The notes: generated from the sequence alone by a model not told the origin. Counted from the stretch's first letter, positions 16,107 through 24,707 are shown. The stretch: DNA of 64,000 nt from Paenibacillus sediminis (GCF_017873765.1 NZ_JAGGKP010000006.1:110770-174769), one strand, 5' to 3'. Numbers and translations are program-made.

Positions 16107-16260
16107 TAGAGGAAATCGAACCCCTATCCATTCCAAATCCATTTCAGAGATATCCTATCTATCTTACATAACACAAAATTCTTGACGGTACCTCTTTATT
16201 TTATTCCTCATTGTGTTAAAGCATCCTTAAGTTGAACAAGACATTATCGCATTATTAATG

Positions 16261-17541
16261 TTATATAGTTAATGAATCATCTTTAATGTTTGTCAGAGAG
16301 GTTTGTTTTTTAATAATAATTACAAATAGGCTTGCTACTAAGCAGAATATTCCTGCCAAGAAAAATGCCCAAGAGTATGAATCGAATATTTTATAAATTA
16401 GTCCACCACCATAGGCTGCGACTGCTGCACCAGCCTGATGTGAAGCAAAAATCCAGCCATACACTATTCCACTCTTTTCAATTCCAAAGACTGTCCTTGA
16501 TATGCCAATAGTTGGTGGTACGGTTGCAATCCAATCTAATCCGTAAAATACAGAAAAAATAATGAGTAAAGTGAAGGAGCTCTCAGATAACGCAATTGGA
16601 AGAAAAACAAGTGATACGCCTCTTAAGCAGTAGTACCAAAATAATAACCATCTATTATCAAAACGGTCTGATAACCAACCTGAAAGAGTTGTTCCTACCA
16701 AATCAAAAACTCCCATAAATGATAATAGCGATACGGCTGTAACCAAAGGTATGCCGTAACTGATACAATAAGAAACAAAGTGAGTACCGATTAATCCACT
16801 TGTTGAAAGTCCACAGATAAAGAAACTACCCGCTAACAACCAAAATTCTTTCACTTTTATTGCTTCATATAAACCGTTGAAAGCAATAATAATCGGATTT
16901 TTCTTCTGTTCTTCTATATAATCTTCTGATTCCTTTTCAAGACCAAAGGGAAGAATACCAATATCTCTTGGAGAATTTTTTATAAAAAGTAAAATGATTA
17001 CTAGGATGATTACACTAAGTACCATAATTAAGGCAATCGCCCAACGCCACGAATATTTTTCTATAATATCCGCTAAGATTGGAAGAAGTATTAATTGACC
17101 AGTTGCTGTACTTGCTGTTAATATTCCTAACGCAAGACCCCTTCTTTTTTCAAACCAATGATTTGCAACATAAGGACTTAGTACGGTTAAAAATAACCCT
17201 GAACCCAATCCTATAATAATGCCCCAGATGATAATGAGTTGCCACGACTGTTGCATAATTAGGGTAAGCAAAACCCCTATTAATAGTGTTGACATAGATA
17301 CAATCATTATTTTTTTTAAACTAAGCACTTCAATTAGTGCAGCCATAAAAGGACCTGATATACCATATAAAAATAAACCAACAGCAAAAGCTAGTGAAAT
17401 AATTGAACGGTCCCAGCCAAATTCATTCTCGAAAGGTTCTATGAAGACCCCTGAAGATGACCTTACAATTCCAGCCACAATAATTGAGAAAAAAGTAATA
17501 ATTAAAATAATCCAACTATAATGAATACGATTTCGAATCAA
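16261..17541 (-). CDS. MFS transporter
   Basis: A 426-residue membrane protein with twelve predicted hydrophobic segments, a 20-residue loop after segment six (GLEKESEDYIEEQKKN region) and short charged ends. The first half has WDRSIISLAFAVGLFLYG and the conserved ANHWFEKRRGLALGI after helix four, as in monocarboxylate/oxalate-formate-type MFS members. The substrate cannot be read from sequence. It lies 39 bp downstream of a LysE-type exporter gene on the same strand, so both probably share the promoter at about 18,200. Confidence 0.85.
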   Translation of the reverse strand: MIRNRIHYSWIILIITFFSIIVAGIVRSSSGVFIEPFENEFGWDRSIISLAFAVGLFLYGISGPFMAALIEVLSLKKIMIVSMSTLLIGVLLTLIMQQSWQLIIIWGIIIGLGSGLFLTVLSPYVANHWFEKRRGLALGILTASTATGQLILLPILADIIEKYSWRWAIALIMVLSVIILVIILLFIKNSPRDIGILPFGLEKESEDYIEEQKKNPIIIAFNGLYEAIKVKEFWLLAGSFFICGLSTSGLIGTHFVSYCISYGIPLVTAVSLLSFMGVFDLVGTTLSGWLSDRFDNRWLLFWYYCLRGVSLVFLPIALSESSFTLLIIFSVFYGLDWIATVPPTIGISRTVFGIEKSGIVYGWIFASHQAGAAVAAYGGGLIYKIFDSYSWAFFLAGIFCLVASLFVIIIKKQTSLTNIKDDSLTI

Positions 17542-17580
17542 AATCTCACCTACAATCCTGGTTAATGAGGTATCCTATCC

Positions 17581-18168
17581 CTAACTTTCTAATAATATGG
17601 ATACGGCACTGTATAAAAGTAACAAAGCCATTACCATATTAAACTGATTTCTATATCTTGTTAAGAATATTTGAAACAAGGAGCCAAACACGCTCCAACA
17701 AACAGTACCAGCAAAACCGACAAAAGCAAGAAATAGCGAATATAAAATTAAACTAAAATTAGAATTGTTAAAGGGTATGATAAAGGTTGATGTAGCAGTT
17801 ATCCCATATAAAACAACTTTGGGATTTATGAATTGTAAAAGCATCCCTAAAAAAAATCCATAATTCTTTTTGTCGTCTCTTTCATTATTTTTTTCTTTAC
17901 TAAAAATAATTTTTAAAGCTAAATACAACATATAGATTGAGCCAAAGATATTCATACTAAATTCTATTTTTGGAATGGTGTTTTTTAACAAAACATTCAA
18001 ATAACTACACAATATCATGATTACTAAAAAACCTGTACCAACTCCTAAACAAAACTTAATAGTCCTTTTAAAGCCATACTTATTAGCAGACAACATCACC
18101 ATAATGTTATTGGGACCAGGAGTAAAAGCAGTCACAAAAACATATAACAAAAAAGATAATAAAGTCAA
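17581..18168 (-). CDS. LysE/RhtB-family amino-acid exporter
   Basis: About 195 residues with six hydrophobic segments and the family motif TAFTPGPNNIMVM near the N-terminus. LysE/RhtB proteins export amino acids or small amine compounds across the cytoplasmic membrane. The start is placed at TTG (18,166-18,168) because AGGGAGG lies 7 bp upstream of it; longer frames run through that site. It is the first gene of an operon with the MFS transporter and is divergent from the XRE-cupin regulator. Confidence 0.85.
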   Translation of the reverse strand: MTLLSFLLYVFVTAFTPGPNNIMVMLSANKYGFKRTIKFCLGVGTGFLVIMILCSYLNVLLKNTIPKIEFSMNIFGSIYMLYLALKIIFSKEKNNERDDKKNYGFFLGMLLQFINPKVVLYGITATSTFIIPFNNSNFSLILYSLFLAFVGFAGTVCWSVFGSLFQIFLTRYRNQFNMVMALLLLYSAVSILLES

Positions 18169-18197
18169 AATATAACCTCCCTTATTGTGTGTTATAA

Positions 18198-18256
18198 TGT
18201 CTAAAATAGACAATATAACGATTTACGTTTTATTGTAAATTACGGACGTTATATTG
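18198..18256. promoter_or_regulatory. Divergent control region with two inverted repeats
   Basis: TGTCTAAAATAGACA (18,198-18,212) is a 6-bp-arm palindrome. CAATATAACG (18,211-18,220) is repeated in perfect inverted form as CGTTATATTG (18,247-18,256). ATTTAC and GTAAAT arms lie between them. The region separates the exporter operon from its divergent XRE-cupin gene, so these are likely operators for that regulator. Confidence 0.65.
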
Positions 18257-18282
18257 TAAATAAAAAATTTAGGAGTGTTTTT

Positions 18283-18837
18283 ATGGAAGAAATAAATTTA
18301 ATCATTGCAAAAAATTTAAAAGCTTATAGGGAAAGTAAAAAATTAAGCCTAGAAAAAGTCGCAGAAATTACTGGGGTAAGTAAAACCATGATTAGTCAAA
18401 TTGAAAGAGGTGAATCAAGTCCTACAATTACAACAATATGGAAAATTGCAAATGGATTAAAGATTTCTTTTACTTCTTTAATAAATAATCCACAACCAGA
18501 TGCTAAAGTTATCTTAAAAAATGATATTCAAACACTTTTTGAGGATAATGGAAAATATAGACTTTATCCTTTCTTCCCCTTCCAAGATGATAGACGTTTT
18601 GAAGTCTATTCTGTTGAAATAGAAAAAGGTGGGTATCTTAGTTCGGAGTCGCACGGTGAAGGAACTGAGGAGTTCTTAACTGTTTTTGAAGGTGAATTAA
18701 CTGTACGGGTAAATAACAATGAATATACAGTAAAAAATGGCGATTCTATCAGGTTTATGGCTGATAGACCTCATACCTATCATAACTCAGGGGTAACATT
18801 AACCCGATTAAGTATGGTTATATACTATCCAATTTAA
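18283..18837 (+). CDS. XRE-family regulator with C-terminal cupin domain
   Basis: A 184-residue protein. Residues 7-62 form an XRE helix-turn-helix (SLEKVAEITGVSKTMISQIE, then RGESSPTITTIWKIANGL). Residues 110-180 form a small-ligand-sensing cupin (SHGEGTEEFLTVFEGELTV, NGDSIRFMADRPHTYHNSG). Such HTH-cupin proteins control nearby transporter or amine/amino-acid genes. AGGAGTG precedes the ATG. It faces the LysE/MFS operon across paired inverted repeats, which suggests it represses itself and the exporters until a ligand binds. Confidence 0.9.
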   Translation: MEEINLIIAKNLKAYRESKKLSLEKVAEITGVSKTMISQIERGESSPTITTIWKIANGLKISFTSLINNPQPDAKVILKNDIQTLFEDNGKYRLYPFFPFQDDRRFEVYSVEIEKGGYLSSESHGEGTEEFLTVFEGELTVRVNNNEYTVKNGDSIRFMADRPHTYHNSGVTLTRLSMVIYYPI

Positions 18838-18868
18838 CCCCCAGTTTAATTAAATAGGGGGTTTTCCT
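18836..18868 (+). terminator. Rho-independent terminator of the XRE-cupin gene
   Basis: ACCCCC and GGGGGT pair around AGTTTAATTAAATA and are followed by TTTCCTTTT. The stem overlaps the end of the gene by a base or two. Confidence 0.8.
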
Positions 18869-18885
18869 TTTAATTCTTTATCTTG

Positions 18886-19026
18886 GACTATGTTCAACTA
18901 AACTGCCGCGAACATTTCTATCGATTAGATATGGGAAAAGGCACTATCAGGAATAAAGTTCGTGGTATTACATCAAATGAGGAACTTGATAGAATCTTCG
19001 ATGCAGATGCTGTACGAGAAGATTAA
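18886..19026 (+). pseudogene. Short coding remnant of unknown origin
   Basis: One frame runs ILDYVQLNCREHFYRLDMGK then TIRNKVRGITSNEELDRIFD to a TAA at 19,024-19,026, with a stop just upstream. It has protein-like composition but no credible start, and no family is recognised. It is the only coding trace in the roughly 390 bp between the regulator and rlmCD, and looks like the right-hand debris of the island. Confidence 0.3.
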
Positions 19027-19140
19027 ATTCTACATCTATCCTGTCTCCTCAACCTGTGCAAAAACAAACACTATCCAATCTGTCAACTCAACCCTATTCC
19101 TTTTTTGGTAGTTGATTTGTTTCCACAAACAATAAAAATT

Positions 19141-19206
19141 AGGGTTTCCTTACATTATCTCCTCCGGCAAAGTAACCGTGAGGAAAGCCAAATGTCTGGA
19201 AACCCT
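19141..19206 (-). terminator. Large structured hairpin downstream of rlmCD
   Basis: AGGGTTTCC (19,141-19,149) and GGAAACCCT (19,198-19,206) are perfect reverse complements. Inside them ACATT pairs with AATGT and CCTC with GAGG, giving three stacked helices. On the minus strand the stem is followed by AATTTTTATTG. It may end rlmCD transcription, but the 48-nt structured loop is unusual for a terminator and could instead be the end of a small transposable element. Confidence 0.5.
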
Positions 19207-19231
19207 TTATTTATCAGTGTTTTGAATACTC

Positions 19232-20677
19232 TTATTTCTCTATCCTTGACATCAATACTACGCACTCAACGTGTACCGTATGCGGAAACATATCCACCGG
19301 CTGCACTTCCACCGTGCGGTAGCCGCCATCCTCCAGCACGCGCAGATCGCGCGCTAGTGTGGCCGGATTGCACGACACGTACACGACACGCTCTGGCTGC
19401 ATCGCCAGAATCGTATCCAGCAGCTTCGGATCGCAGCCTTTGCGCGGCGGGTCGACGACGATGACACCTGGGACGATGCCCTCCTCGCGCCAGCGAGGGA
19501 TGACGTCTTCGGATGCGCCTGTCTCGAAGTGGACGTTGCTCATGCCGTTCAGCTCGGCATTCGCCTTAGCGTCTTCGATCGCCTCGGGGACGATTTCGAC
19601 GCCGTATACTTGCTTCGCGTGCTGGGCGAGGAAGAGTGAGATCGTACCGATGCCGCAATAAGCGTCGATGACAGTCTCTTTCCCCGTTAGAGCAGCGTAC
19701 TCTACTGTCTTGCTGTACAACAGTTCGGTCTGTACCGGGTTCACCTGATAGAATGAACGCGCTGAGATAGCAAATTTAACGTCTCCGATGTAGTCATAGA
19801 TGACTTCACGTCCCCAGAGTACTTTAGTCGTATCCCCGAAGATTACGTTTGTTTGTTTCGTATTAATATTCTGGCAAATGCTCACCACTTTAGGCATTTC
19901 TTCACGAATTGCGGAGATCCAAGCATCCACTTGCGGGATACGTTCGCCGTTCGTCACGAGGACGATCATCATCTCGCCTGTGCGGAAGCCGACCTTCACG
20001 ACAACGTGGCGCAAGAGACCTTGTCCGCTCTCTTCATCATAAGCGGTAATGCCGAGTCTGCGGCCGATGTCTTTCACGCGGCGCACGACGTCGTCGTTAT
20101 GCTCATGCTGAATGAGACAGCTCTCCATATCGACAATTCGGTGGCTGCCGCGTGCGTAGAAGCCGCCGACAAGACCGCCGTCCACGATACCCATAGGCAC
20201 CTGTGCCTTGTTACGGTATCTCCAAGGTTCGTCCATTCCAATTGTCGGGTGGACAACAATACCCTCGGCACCGTCTTCAACCTGCAGCTTGCCGATCCGC
20301 TCCAAGTTATCCACGACGAGCTGACGCTTCCACTGAAGCTGAGCCGTGTAGTCCATATGCTGGAGCTGACAACCTCCGCATTTATCGTAAATCGGGCAAG
20401 GCGGCGCTACGCGATACGGGCTGCTCTCTACGAGTTCAAGCAGCTTCGCATACCCGTATTGCTTCTTCGTCTTCAGCACTTTAACGCGAACCTTCTCGCC
20501 GGGAAGTGCTCCTTGTACAAAAAGGGTATAGCCGTCTGCACGGCCTACCCCTTCTCCTTCATGGCTCATGCCGATGATGTCGACTACGACCTCATCGTTC
20601 TTAGATACTGGCAGCCCTTCAATTTGGGCAGTGCCAGTCCGGCGGCCGATCCCAGGGCCGCTGCGGTGTTTCTTCAT
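19232..20677 (-). CDS. rlmCD: 23S rRNA (uracil-C5)-methyltransferase RlmCD
   Basis: A 481-residue TrmA/RumA-family enzyme that methylates uracil in 23S rRNA using S-adenosylmethionine. Residues 20-85 form a TRAM RNA-binding domain. CPIYDKCGGCQLQH supplies the iron-sulphur cysteines. DAYCGIGTISLFLA is the SAM-binding loop and VVYVSCNPATLARDL carries the catalytic Cys. The C-terminal PHTVHVEC codons contain the right copy of the putative attachment core (19,262-19,285), and all sequence to the left (down to about 90) behaves as inserted DNA. Family, length and motifs all agree. Confidence 0.95.
   Translation of the reverse strand: MKKHRSGPGIGRRTGTAQIEGLPVSKNDEVVVDIIGMSHEGEGVGRADGYTLFVQGALPGEKVRVKVLKTKKQYGYAKLLELVESSPYRVAPPCPIYDKCGGCQLQHMDYTAQLQWKRQLVVDNLERIGKLQVEDGAEGIVVHPTIGMDEPWRYRNKAQVPMGIVDGGLVGGFYARGSHRIVDMESCLIQHEHNDDVVRRVKDIGRRLGITAYDEESGQGLLRHVVVKVGFRTGEMMIVLVTNGERIPQVDAWISAIREEMPKVVSICQNINTKQTNVIFGDTTKVLWGREVIYDYIGDVKFAISARSFYQVNPVQTELLYSKTVEYAALTGKETVIDAYCGIGTISLFLAQHAKQVYGVEIVPEAIEDAKANAELNGMSNVHFETGASEDVIPRWREEGIVPGVIVVDPPRKGCDPKLLDTILAMQPERVVYVSCNPATLARDLRVLEDGGYRTVEVQPVDMFPHTVHVECVVLMSRIEK
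19262..19285. repeat. Putative attachment-site core, right copy within rlmCD
   Basis: GCACTCAACGTGTACCGTAT (then GCGG) differs from the left copy at 60-83 at two positions, in direct orientation. It lies 30 bp from the end of rlmCD, so insertion here leaves the gene functional. Confidence 0.6.
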
Positions 20678-20752
20678 GTTGTCTTCTTCACTTCTTTCAT
20701 CATCTTCTTTATAAATCCGTTATATTTAAATGTTCATCTGATATGGAATGGA

Positions 20753-21637
20753 TTATGCAAAAATTCGCAAATGCTGAGGCAGCATTTGAAATGTAGCAGG
20801 AAGAACGCCGCCAAGCTCACCATCTAGGTTAAGCTGCACATGGGCTGGGGAAGTGACTTCCATATAATCTGTCCGAAAATAGACGACGTGCGGATCGTTC
20901 AAATGCTCACCGCGGAGCGCTAATGTTACAAGCCGTACAAACTCTGGCAAGTTGCATTTCTTTAGCGCAATCACATCGAATAATCCGTCATCGATGCGAG
21001 CGCCGGGAGCGAGCTTCTCAAAACCGCCTACAGAGTTCGTATTCGCGATAAGGAACATCATGAATTCATCATGCAGCATTTCCTGTCCTTCGGCTTGTAT
21101 AATTAACTCTGTCGGAGATAGGTTCGTCATCTTCTCAATCCCTTTTAAATAATAAGCGAGCTGTCCAATCATCGTCTTCAGCTTGCTCGGAACCTCGTAC
21201 GTAAGCTCAGTCAGCTTGCCGCCGCCTGCAATATTTACAAAATACCGATCATTGGCTTTGCCCACATCGATCGGCCTAAGCTCCCCGCGAATAATGAGAT
21301 TGCAGCAATCTTCCCAATTTCTAGGGATTCCCATCGCACGTGCAAAGTCATTCGTCGTTCCAACCGGGAAGTAGCCAAGCGGAGGCAAGTTCTCCTTCTC
21401 TGCCATCCCGTTAATGACTTCGTTCAGCGTACCGTCACCGCCAGCAGCGATAATGAGATCATATCCTCCTCGCTCGACGGCATCTGCCGCTGCACGAGTC
21501 GCATCACCTTCACCCGTTGTTGCATGACAGGTCGCTTCTATTCCCGCTTCGTCGAGTCGCTGCAGAATATCCGGCAGCCTCCTCCGCATCTCCTCGCGTC
21601 CTGAGGTCGGATTATAGATCAACCTAGCTCTCTTCAT
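20753..21637 (-). CDS. dagK: Diacylglycerol kinase (lipid kinase family)
   Basis: About 294 residues. The start RARLIYNPTSGREEMRRRLP and the motif IIAAGGDGTLNEVINGM define the DAGK/sphingosine-kinase catalytic fold, and GYFPVGTTNDFARAMGI is the following conserved block. Such enzymes phosphorylate diacylglycerol with ATP, returning it to phospholipid synthesis at the membrane. I choose the ATG at 21,637 (MKRARL) rather than the GTG five codons upstream because AGGTGG lies before it. It is often located beside the rlmCD gene in Bacillales, as here. Confidence 0.9.
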   Translation of the reverse strand: MKRARLIYNPTSGREEMRRRLPDILQRLDEAGIEATCHATTGEGDATRAAADAVERGGYDLIIAAGGDGTLNEVINGMAEKENLPPLGYFPVGTTNDFARAMGIPRNWEDCCNLIIRGELRPIDVGKANDRYFVNIAGGGKLTELTYEVPSKLKTMIGQLAYYLKGIEKMTNLSPTELIIQAEGQEMLHDEFMMFLIANTNSVGGFEKLAPGARIDDGLFDVIALKKCNLPEFVRLVTLALRGEHLNDPHVVYFRTDYMEVTSPAHVQLNLDGELGGVLPATFQMLPQHLRIFA

Positions 21638-21655
21638 TGTATGATACGCCACCTA

Positions 21656-22447
21656 TTAATCATATTGTCTTTCATTTAGGAAAGAACGAATTTGCTTCAA
21701 GGTCCACTTAGGCAGAAAAGGGTGCGGTAACAGCGCCTTACCTGCATATTGATAGGATAGCCCTCTCAGACGGTCTGGAATCGCGGTATTTAAGAAATAC
21801 CCTTCGCTTAAGAACAGAGGTGCAACGATAACCGTATAACCCCGCTCCTGACTCCAGTATTCCACTCGTTCCCGAACACTCTCTGGGTTAAGCAGACCAT
21901 AATCAGCATAAGCAACTCCGCTTATGTGCTGGACTCGCTCGGCCAGTGATGAAATTCCATGCACCCAACGCTGGCGAAACCAATCATATCTACTCCCATG
22001 CCCTACAATAACAATAACCTCTCGATCAGGCCTAGCAGACAAATGCTTCACTTTATCCCAAATCATTTGTGCGACTTCAGCATCATCATCGACAGGCTTT
22101 CCATAATGGATATGAGCACGGAAATCAAAACGTTCCAAATCAGTCTCCAGTTCAGGCTGCTCCTTCACACCAAGGGCGTAAGCAATTTCATCCACATGGG
22201 TACTGCCCGATGAGACGAACAGCGGAATAACAAAAATATCGGTTACTCCTTGCTCCTCTAACCGGCGAATTCCATCCTGAATAAGCCTACCTTCCACGAG
22301 TTCAAGAAAGGAGGCTTCTACTTGTAAATTCTTTAGCTGTTGCTGTTTGATTTGTTCTTCTAACTGAGTTACGGCTTCATCCACCAAAGTAACCCAAGAC
22401 GATTCACGCGAACCATGGCTAATAATAAGTACGCCAGGTTTGTTCAT
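21656..22447 (-). CDS. CbiX-type sirohydrochlorin chelatase
   Basis: A 263-residue protein with two tandem CbiX-like halves. The first opens GVLIISHGSRESSW and the second opens VIVIVGHGSRYDWF, each with the metal-ligand His in the HGSR motif. Family members insert cobalt, nickel or iron into sirohydrochlorin for cobalamin, F430 or sirohaem synthesis. Which metal is used is not readable from sequence. It sits 3 bp downstream of the YerC-type gene and 18 bp upstream of dagK, in a compact minus-strand cluster. Confidence 0.85.
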   Translation of the reverse strand: MNKPGVLIISHGSRESSWVTLVDEAVTQLEEQIKQQQLKNLQVEASFLELVEGRLIQDGIRRLEEQGVTDIFVIPLFVSSGSTHVDEIAYALGVKEQPELETDLERFDFRAHIHYGKPVDDDAEVAQMIWDKVKHLSARPDREVIVIVGHGSRYDWFRQRWVHGISSLAERVQHISGVAYADYGLLNPESVRERVEYWSQERGYTVIVAPLFLSEGYFLNTAIPDRLRGLSYQYAGKALLPHPFLPKWTLKQIRSFLNERQYD

Positions 22448-22450
22448 GGT

Positions 22451-22741
22451 TTAACGTCCCAGACGATCGAGTGCCATCTTGTAACCGTCTGTTCCGTAAT
22501 TTAGGCACCGTTTCACACGGGAAATCGTTGCAGTGCTTGCACCTGTCTCAGCCTCAATCTGATTATATGTGCTGCCTTTACCAAGCATGCGGGCAACTTC
22601 GAGGCGCTGAGATAAAGACTGAATTTCATTTACTGTACATAAATCTTCAAAAAATATATAGCATTCTTCGATGTCTTTAAGCGTTAAAATAGCTTCAAAT
22701 AATTGATCTATCGTTTTATCATTCAATTTCTTGAGCTGCAC
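22451..22741 (-). CDS. yerC: YerC/YecD family TrpR-like DNA-binding protein
   Basis: A 96-residue protein with the TrpR-family helix-turn-helix QRLEVARMLGKGSTYNQIEA followed by GASTATISRVKRCLNYG. YerC-type proteins are conserved small regulators in Bacillales; their targets are poorly known. Length and motifs agree with the family. It is the first gene of the compact group running to dagK. Confidence 0.9.
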   Translation of the reverse strand: MQLKKLNDKTIDQLFEAILTLKDIEECYIFFEDLCTVNEIQSLSQRLEVARMLGKGSTYNQIEAETGASTATISRVKRCLNYGTDGYKMALDRLGR

Positions 22742-23004
22742 GAATTATCATCCCCTACGATTACTGTAACCTTCTATTATCACTTCACTTACTTATTCTC
22801 ATTGTGATCCATCCTCATTGTAACTGAGCGAGCCTTACTTTTTCAAGCATTACCGATTTCACGCATTACAGAATAGAATCATGAAATGGATGATGACTTC
22901 TATTTCAGCCCAAATCCGCCTATTTCAGGACATTCGTCTATACATGTAATTTGCCTACTACATACAGTATAGTATAAATCATCCATGAAGGAATGTGATC
23001 ATTC

Positions 23005-23604
23005 ATGCCTGAGCAATATGTTCACCCGCGTCATAACCAACGTTCACTGGGCGGTCCGTTCAATCCTTCCCCCTACCCAGGCATCAACCCATATATGGAA
23101 GTGCCGAATATGGCACAGTCATCCTCGCTCGTTCCCTTTGCTTCTTCTGCACAGCCTGTAACCACGGTTACCCAGGGAGCCGCGGGTGCTGCGGGCGCCG
23201 CCAGTGCCGCAGGCAGTGCAGCATCTGGAGGATTGTCTCTGGCAAATCTAGGACAGTTAAAGGGGATGATTGACCGCTTAGGCGGAATTGACGGAATCGT
23301 CGCTACAATGGGCAAAGTGCAGCAAGTTATGAACGGCGTTCAGCAAGTCGCTCCTATGATTAAACTGCTCATGGGATCGTTCGGTAAAGGCAAAAGTAAA
23401 AAAAATGCTACAACCAAACCAAGAAGGCAAGTTGTATATGAATATAGACCTCGTCGCAAACGCCGTAGAAAGACATATTCAAGTCCAAGAAAATCCTCTT
23501 CATCTAGGACACGACAATCATCCGGCAGTTCAACATCGCGCCGCCCGAAATCATCAATACCATTCCGACCGCCTTCATCCCAATCCTCAACTAAAAAACG
23601 CTAA
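23005..23604 (+). CDS. YqfQ/VrrA-like protein
   Basis: A 199-residue protein of unknown function. The N-terminus is Pro/Gly/Asn-rich, then comes an Ala-Gly stretch (AAGAAGAASAAGSAASGG). A short amphipathic domain follows (LKGMIDRLGGIDGIVATMGK, VQQVAPMIKLLMGSF), and the tail is Arg/Ser/Lys-rich. This layout matches YqfQ/VrrA-type proteins of spore formers. A promoter-like TTGCCT-16-TATAAA lies at about 22,950, and GAAGGAATG precedes the ATG. The Arg/Ser tail recalls spore-coat proteins, but coat location is inference. Confidence 0.7.
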   Translation: MPEQYVHPRHNQRSLGGPFNPSPYPGINPYMEVPNMAQSSSLVPFASSAQPVTTVTQGAAGAAGAASAAGSAASGGLSLANLGQLKGMIDRLGGIDGIVATMGKVQQVMNGVQQVAPMIKLLMGSFGKGKSKKNATTKPRRQVVYEYRPRRKRRRKTYSSPRKSSSSRTRQSSGSSTSRRPKSSIPFRPPSSQSSTKKR

Positions 23605-23684
23605 ATACTTGAACATTTTGGAAGGCATACTCCTCTTGCCGTATTGCGAACCCACCTTTTCGGGATTCCAGTACGGCTTATTGT

Positions 23685-24641
23685 TTAGAACCAGCCTCTC
23701 CGTTTAAACCAAGCAGCCATCCATATGCCAAGGAGTGCCATAATCAATAGTACGGCAAAATAACCATACTTCCACTTCAGCTCAGGCATATAAGCAAAGT
23801 TCATCCCATAAATTCCAGCAATGAGCGTCAGGGGCATAAAAATCGTCGTGATGACCGTCAGCGTCTTCATGATCGAATTCATCCGGTTAGAGTTCAACGA
23901 AATATAACTATCCCTTAAATCGGCAGTCATCTCTCGATCTTCCTCAATCATGTCAGACAGCTTCAGCAGATGATCATATATATCGGTAAAATAAGCCGTG
24001 TGTTCCCGTTCTCTCTGAATATGCTGTGAATTCACTATACGGTACAGTAATTCCCGCATCGGCACAATGGTACGGCGAAGTTTAAGAAGACGGCTTCTTA
24101 GATCAAACACCTGTTCCATCAGTTCATCAACCGACTCACGGCTCCCTCGATTTTCGAGCTCTGCGAGCTCATCTTCAATAGCGTATAGGCAAGGAAAGTA
24201 GTTATCGACGAGCTTATCCATAATTTTGTACGCCGCCGCTACAGGTCCTCTCGCCCATATTTTGCGATCGTGAACATTTTGAACAATGCGCTGCCACGCG
24301 TCATCGATTTCCTGAAGGTGCTGCCCATGATAGGAAACAATATAGTTCGAGCCGAGAAACAAATCGACCTCTTCAATATGTAAATCATCCAAATGGATGG
24401 CATGAAGCACGAGGAACTGCACATCATCATAAATGTCAAGCTTAGGCCGCTGAATCAGATGCATACAATCTTCTATAGCTAAAGGATGAAAATGAAAATG
24501 AGTATCTAACAGTTTCGATTCTTCATCAGTCGGCGAATTAAAGTCCACCCAAATCCATGCATAATTTTCTGGCTGTAACTCTGCAAGCGGCAAATCCATT
24601 ATTACGTCATGCGTACGAGTTATGGCAAGCGTTCGAATCAA
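23685..24641 (-). CDS. corA: CorA-family magnesium transporter
   Basis: A 318-residue protein with a long soluble N-terminal domain (alpha/beta then a coiled stalk helix) and two C-terminal membrane segments. The first ends in the CorA signature YGMNF (about residues 279-283), which forms the selectivity loop. MPEL follows, as usual. CorA pentamers admit Mg2+ (also Co2+ or Ni2+) across the cytoplasmic membrane. Length and topology are normal. It converges with the yqfQ-like gene and has its own start region. Confidence 0.95.
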   Translation of the reverse strand: MIRTLAITRTHDVIMDLPLAELQPENYAWIWVDFNSPTDEESKLLDTHFHFHPLAIEDCMHLIQRPKLDIYDDVQFLVLHAIHLDDLHIEEVDLFLGSNYIVSYHGQHLQEIDDAWQRIVQNVHDRKIWARGPVAAAYKIMDKLVDNYFPCLYAIEDELAELENRGSRESVDELMEQVFDLRSRLLKLRRTIVPMRELLYRIVNSQHIQREREHTAYFTDIYDHLLKLSDMIEEDREMTADLRDSYISLNSNRMNSIMKTLTVITTIFMPLTLIAGIYGMNFAYMPELKWKYGYFAVLLIMALLGIWMAAWFKRRGWF

Positions 24642-24669
24642 CCTTCAAACCTCCTCTATATTCATATAA

Positions 24670-24698
24670 CAAAAAAGCCAACCTTCCCAGATTGGCTC
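24670..24698 (-). terminator. Terminator of the pit operon
   Basis: AGCCAA (24,676-24,681) pairs with TTGGCT (24,692-24,697), and the minus strand continues into TTTTTTG. Confidence 0.85.
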
Positions 24699-24707
24699 CA
24701 CTCTACC

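Larger units (their letters stand above)
14775..16180 (+). mobile_element. Complete IS256-family insertion sequence (about 1.4 kb)
   Basis: The element encloses one intact transposase gene. Its ends read inward AATTTTGTGTCAAGCATTTAG on the left and AATTTTGTGTTATGTAAGATAG on the right (reverse complement), so the terminal 10 bp are identical and the rest partly matches. The 8 bp outside each end (GATGTATA and CTTGACGG) do not match, so no target duplication is seen. That is expected if an adjacent deletion followed insertion. It truncates the HEPN-motif fragment on its left. Confidence 0.75.

Noticed and set aside
14866..16180. IS256 element as part of a composite transposon
   Set aside because: No second copy of the element lies in the window.
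1..19231. Prophage
   Set aside because: Only a terminase-like fragment and a methyltransferase fragment recall phage; no capsid, tail, lysis or integrase genes are visible.
19853..20827. 324-codon plus-strand open frame
   Set aside because: It lies fully antisense to rlmCD, which has all family motifs; the long open frame is a codon-bias shadow.
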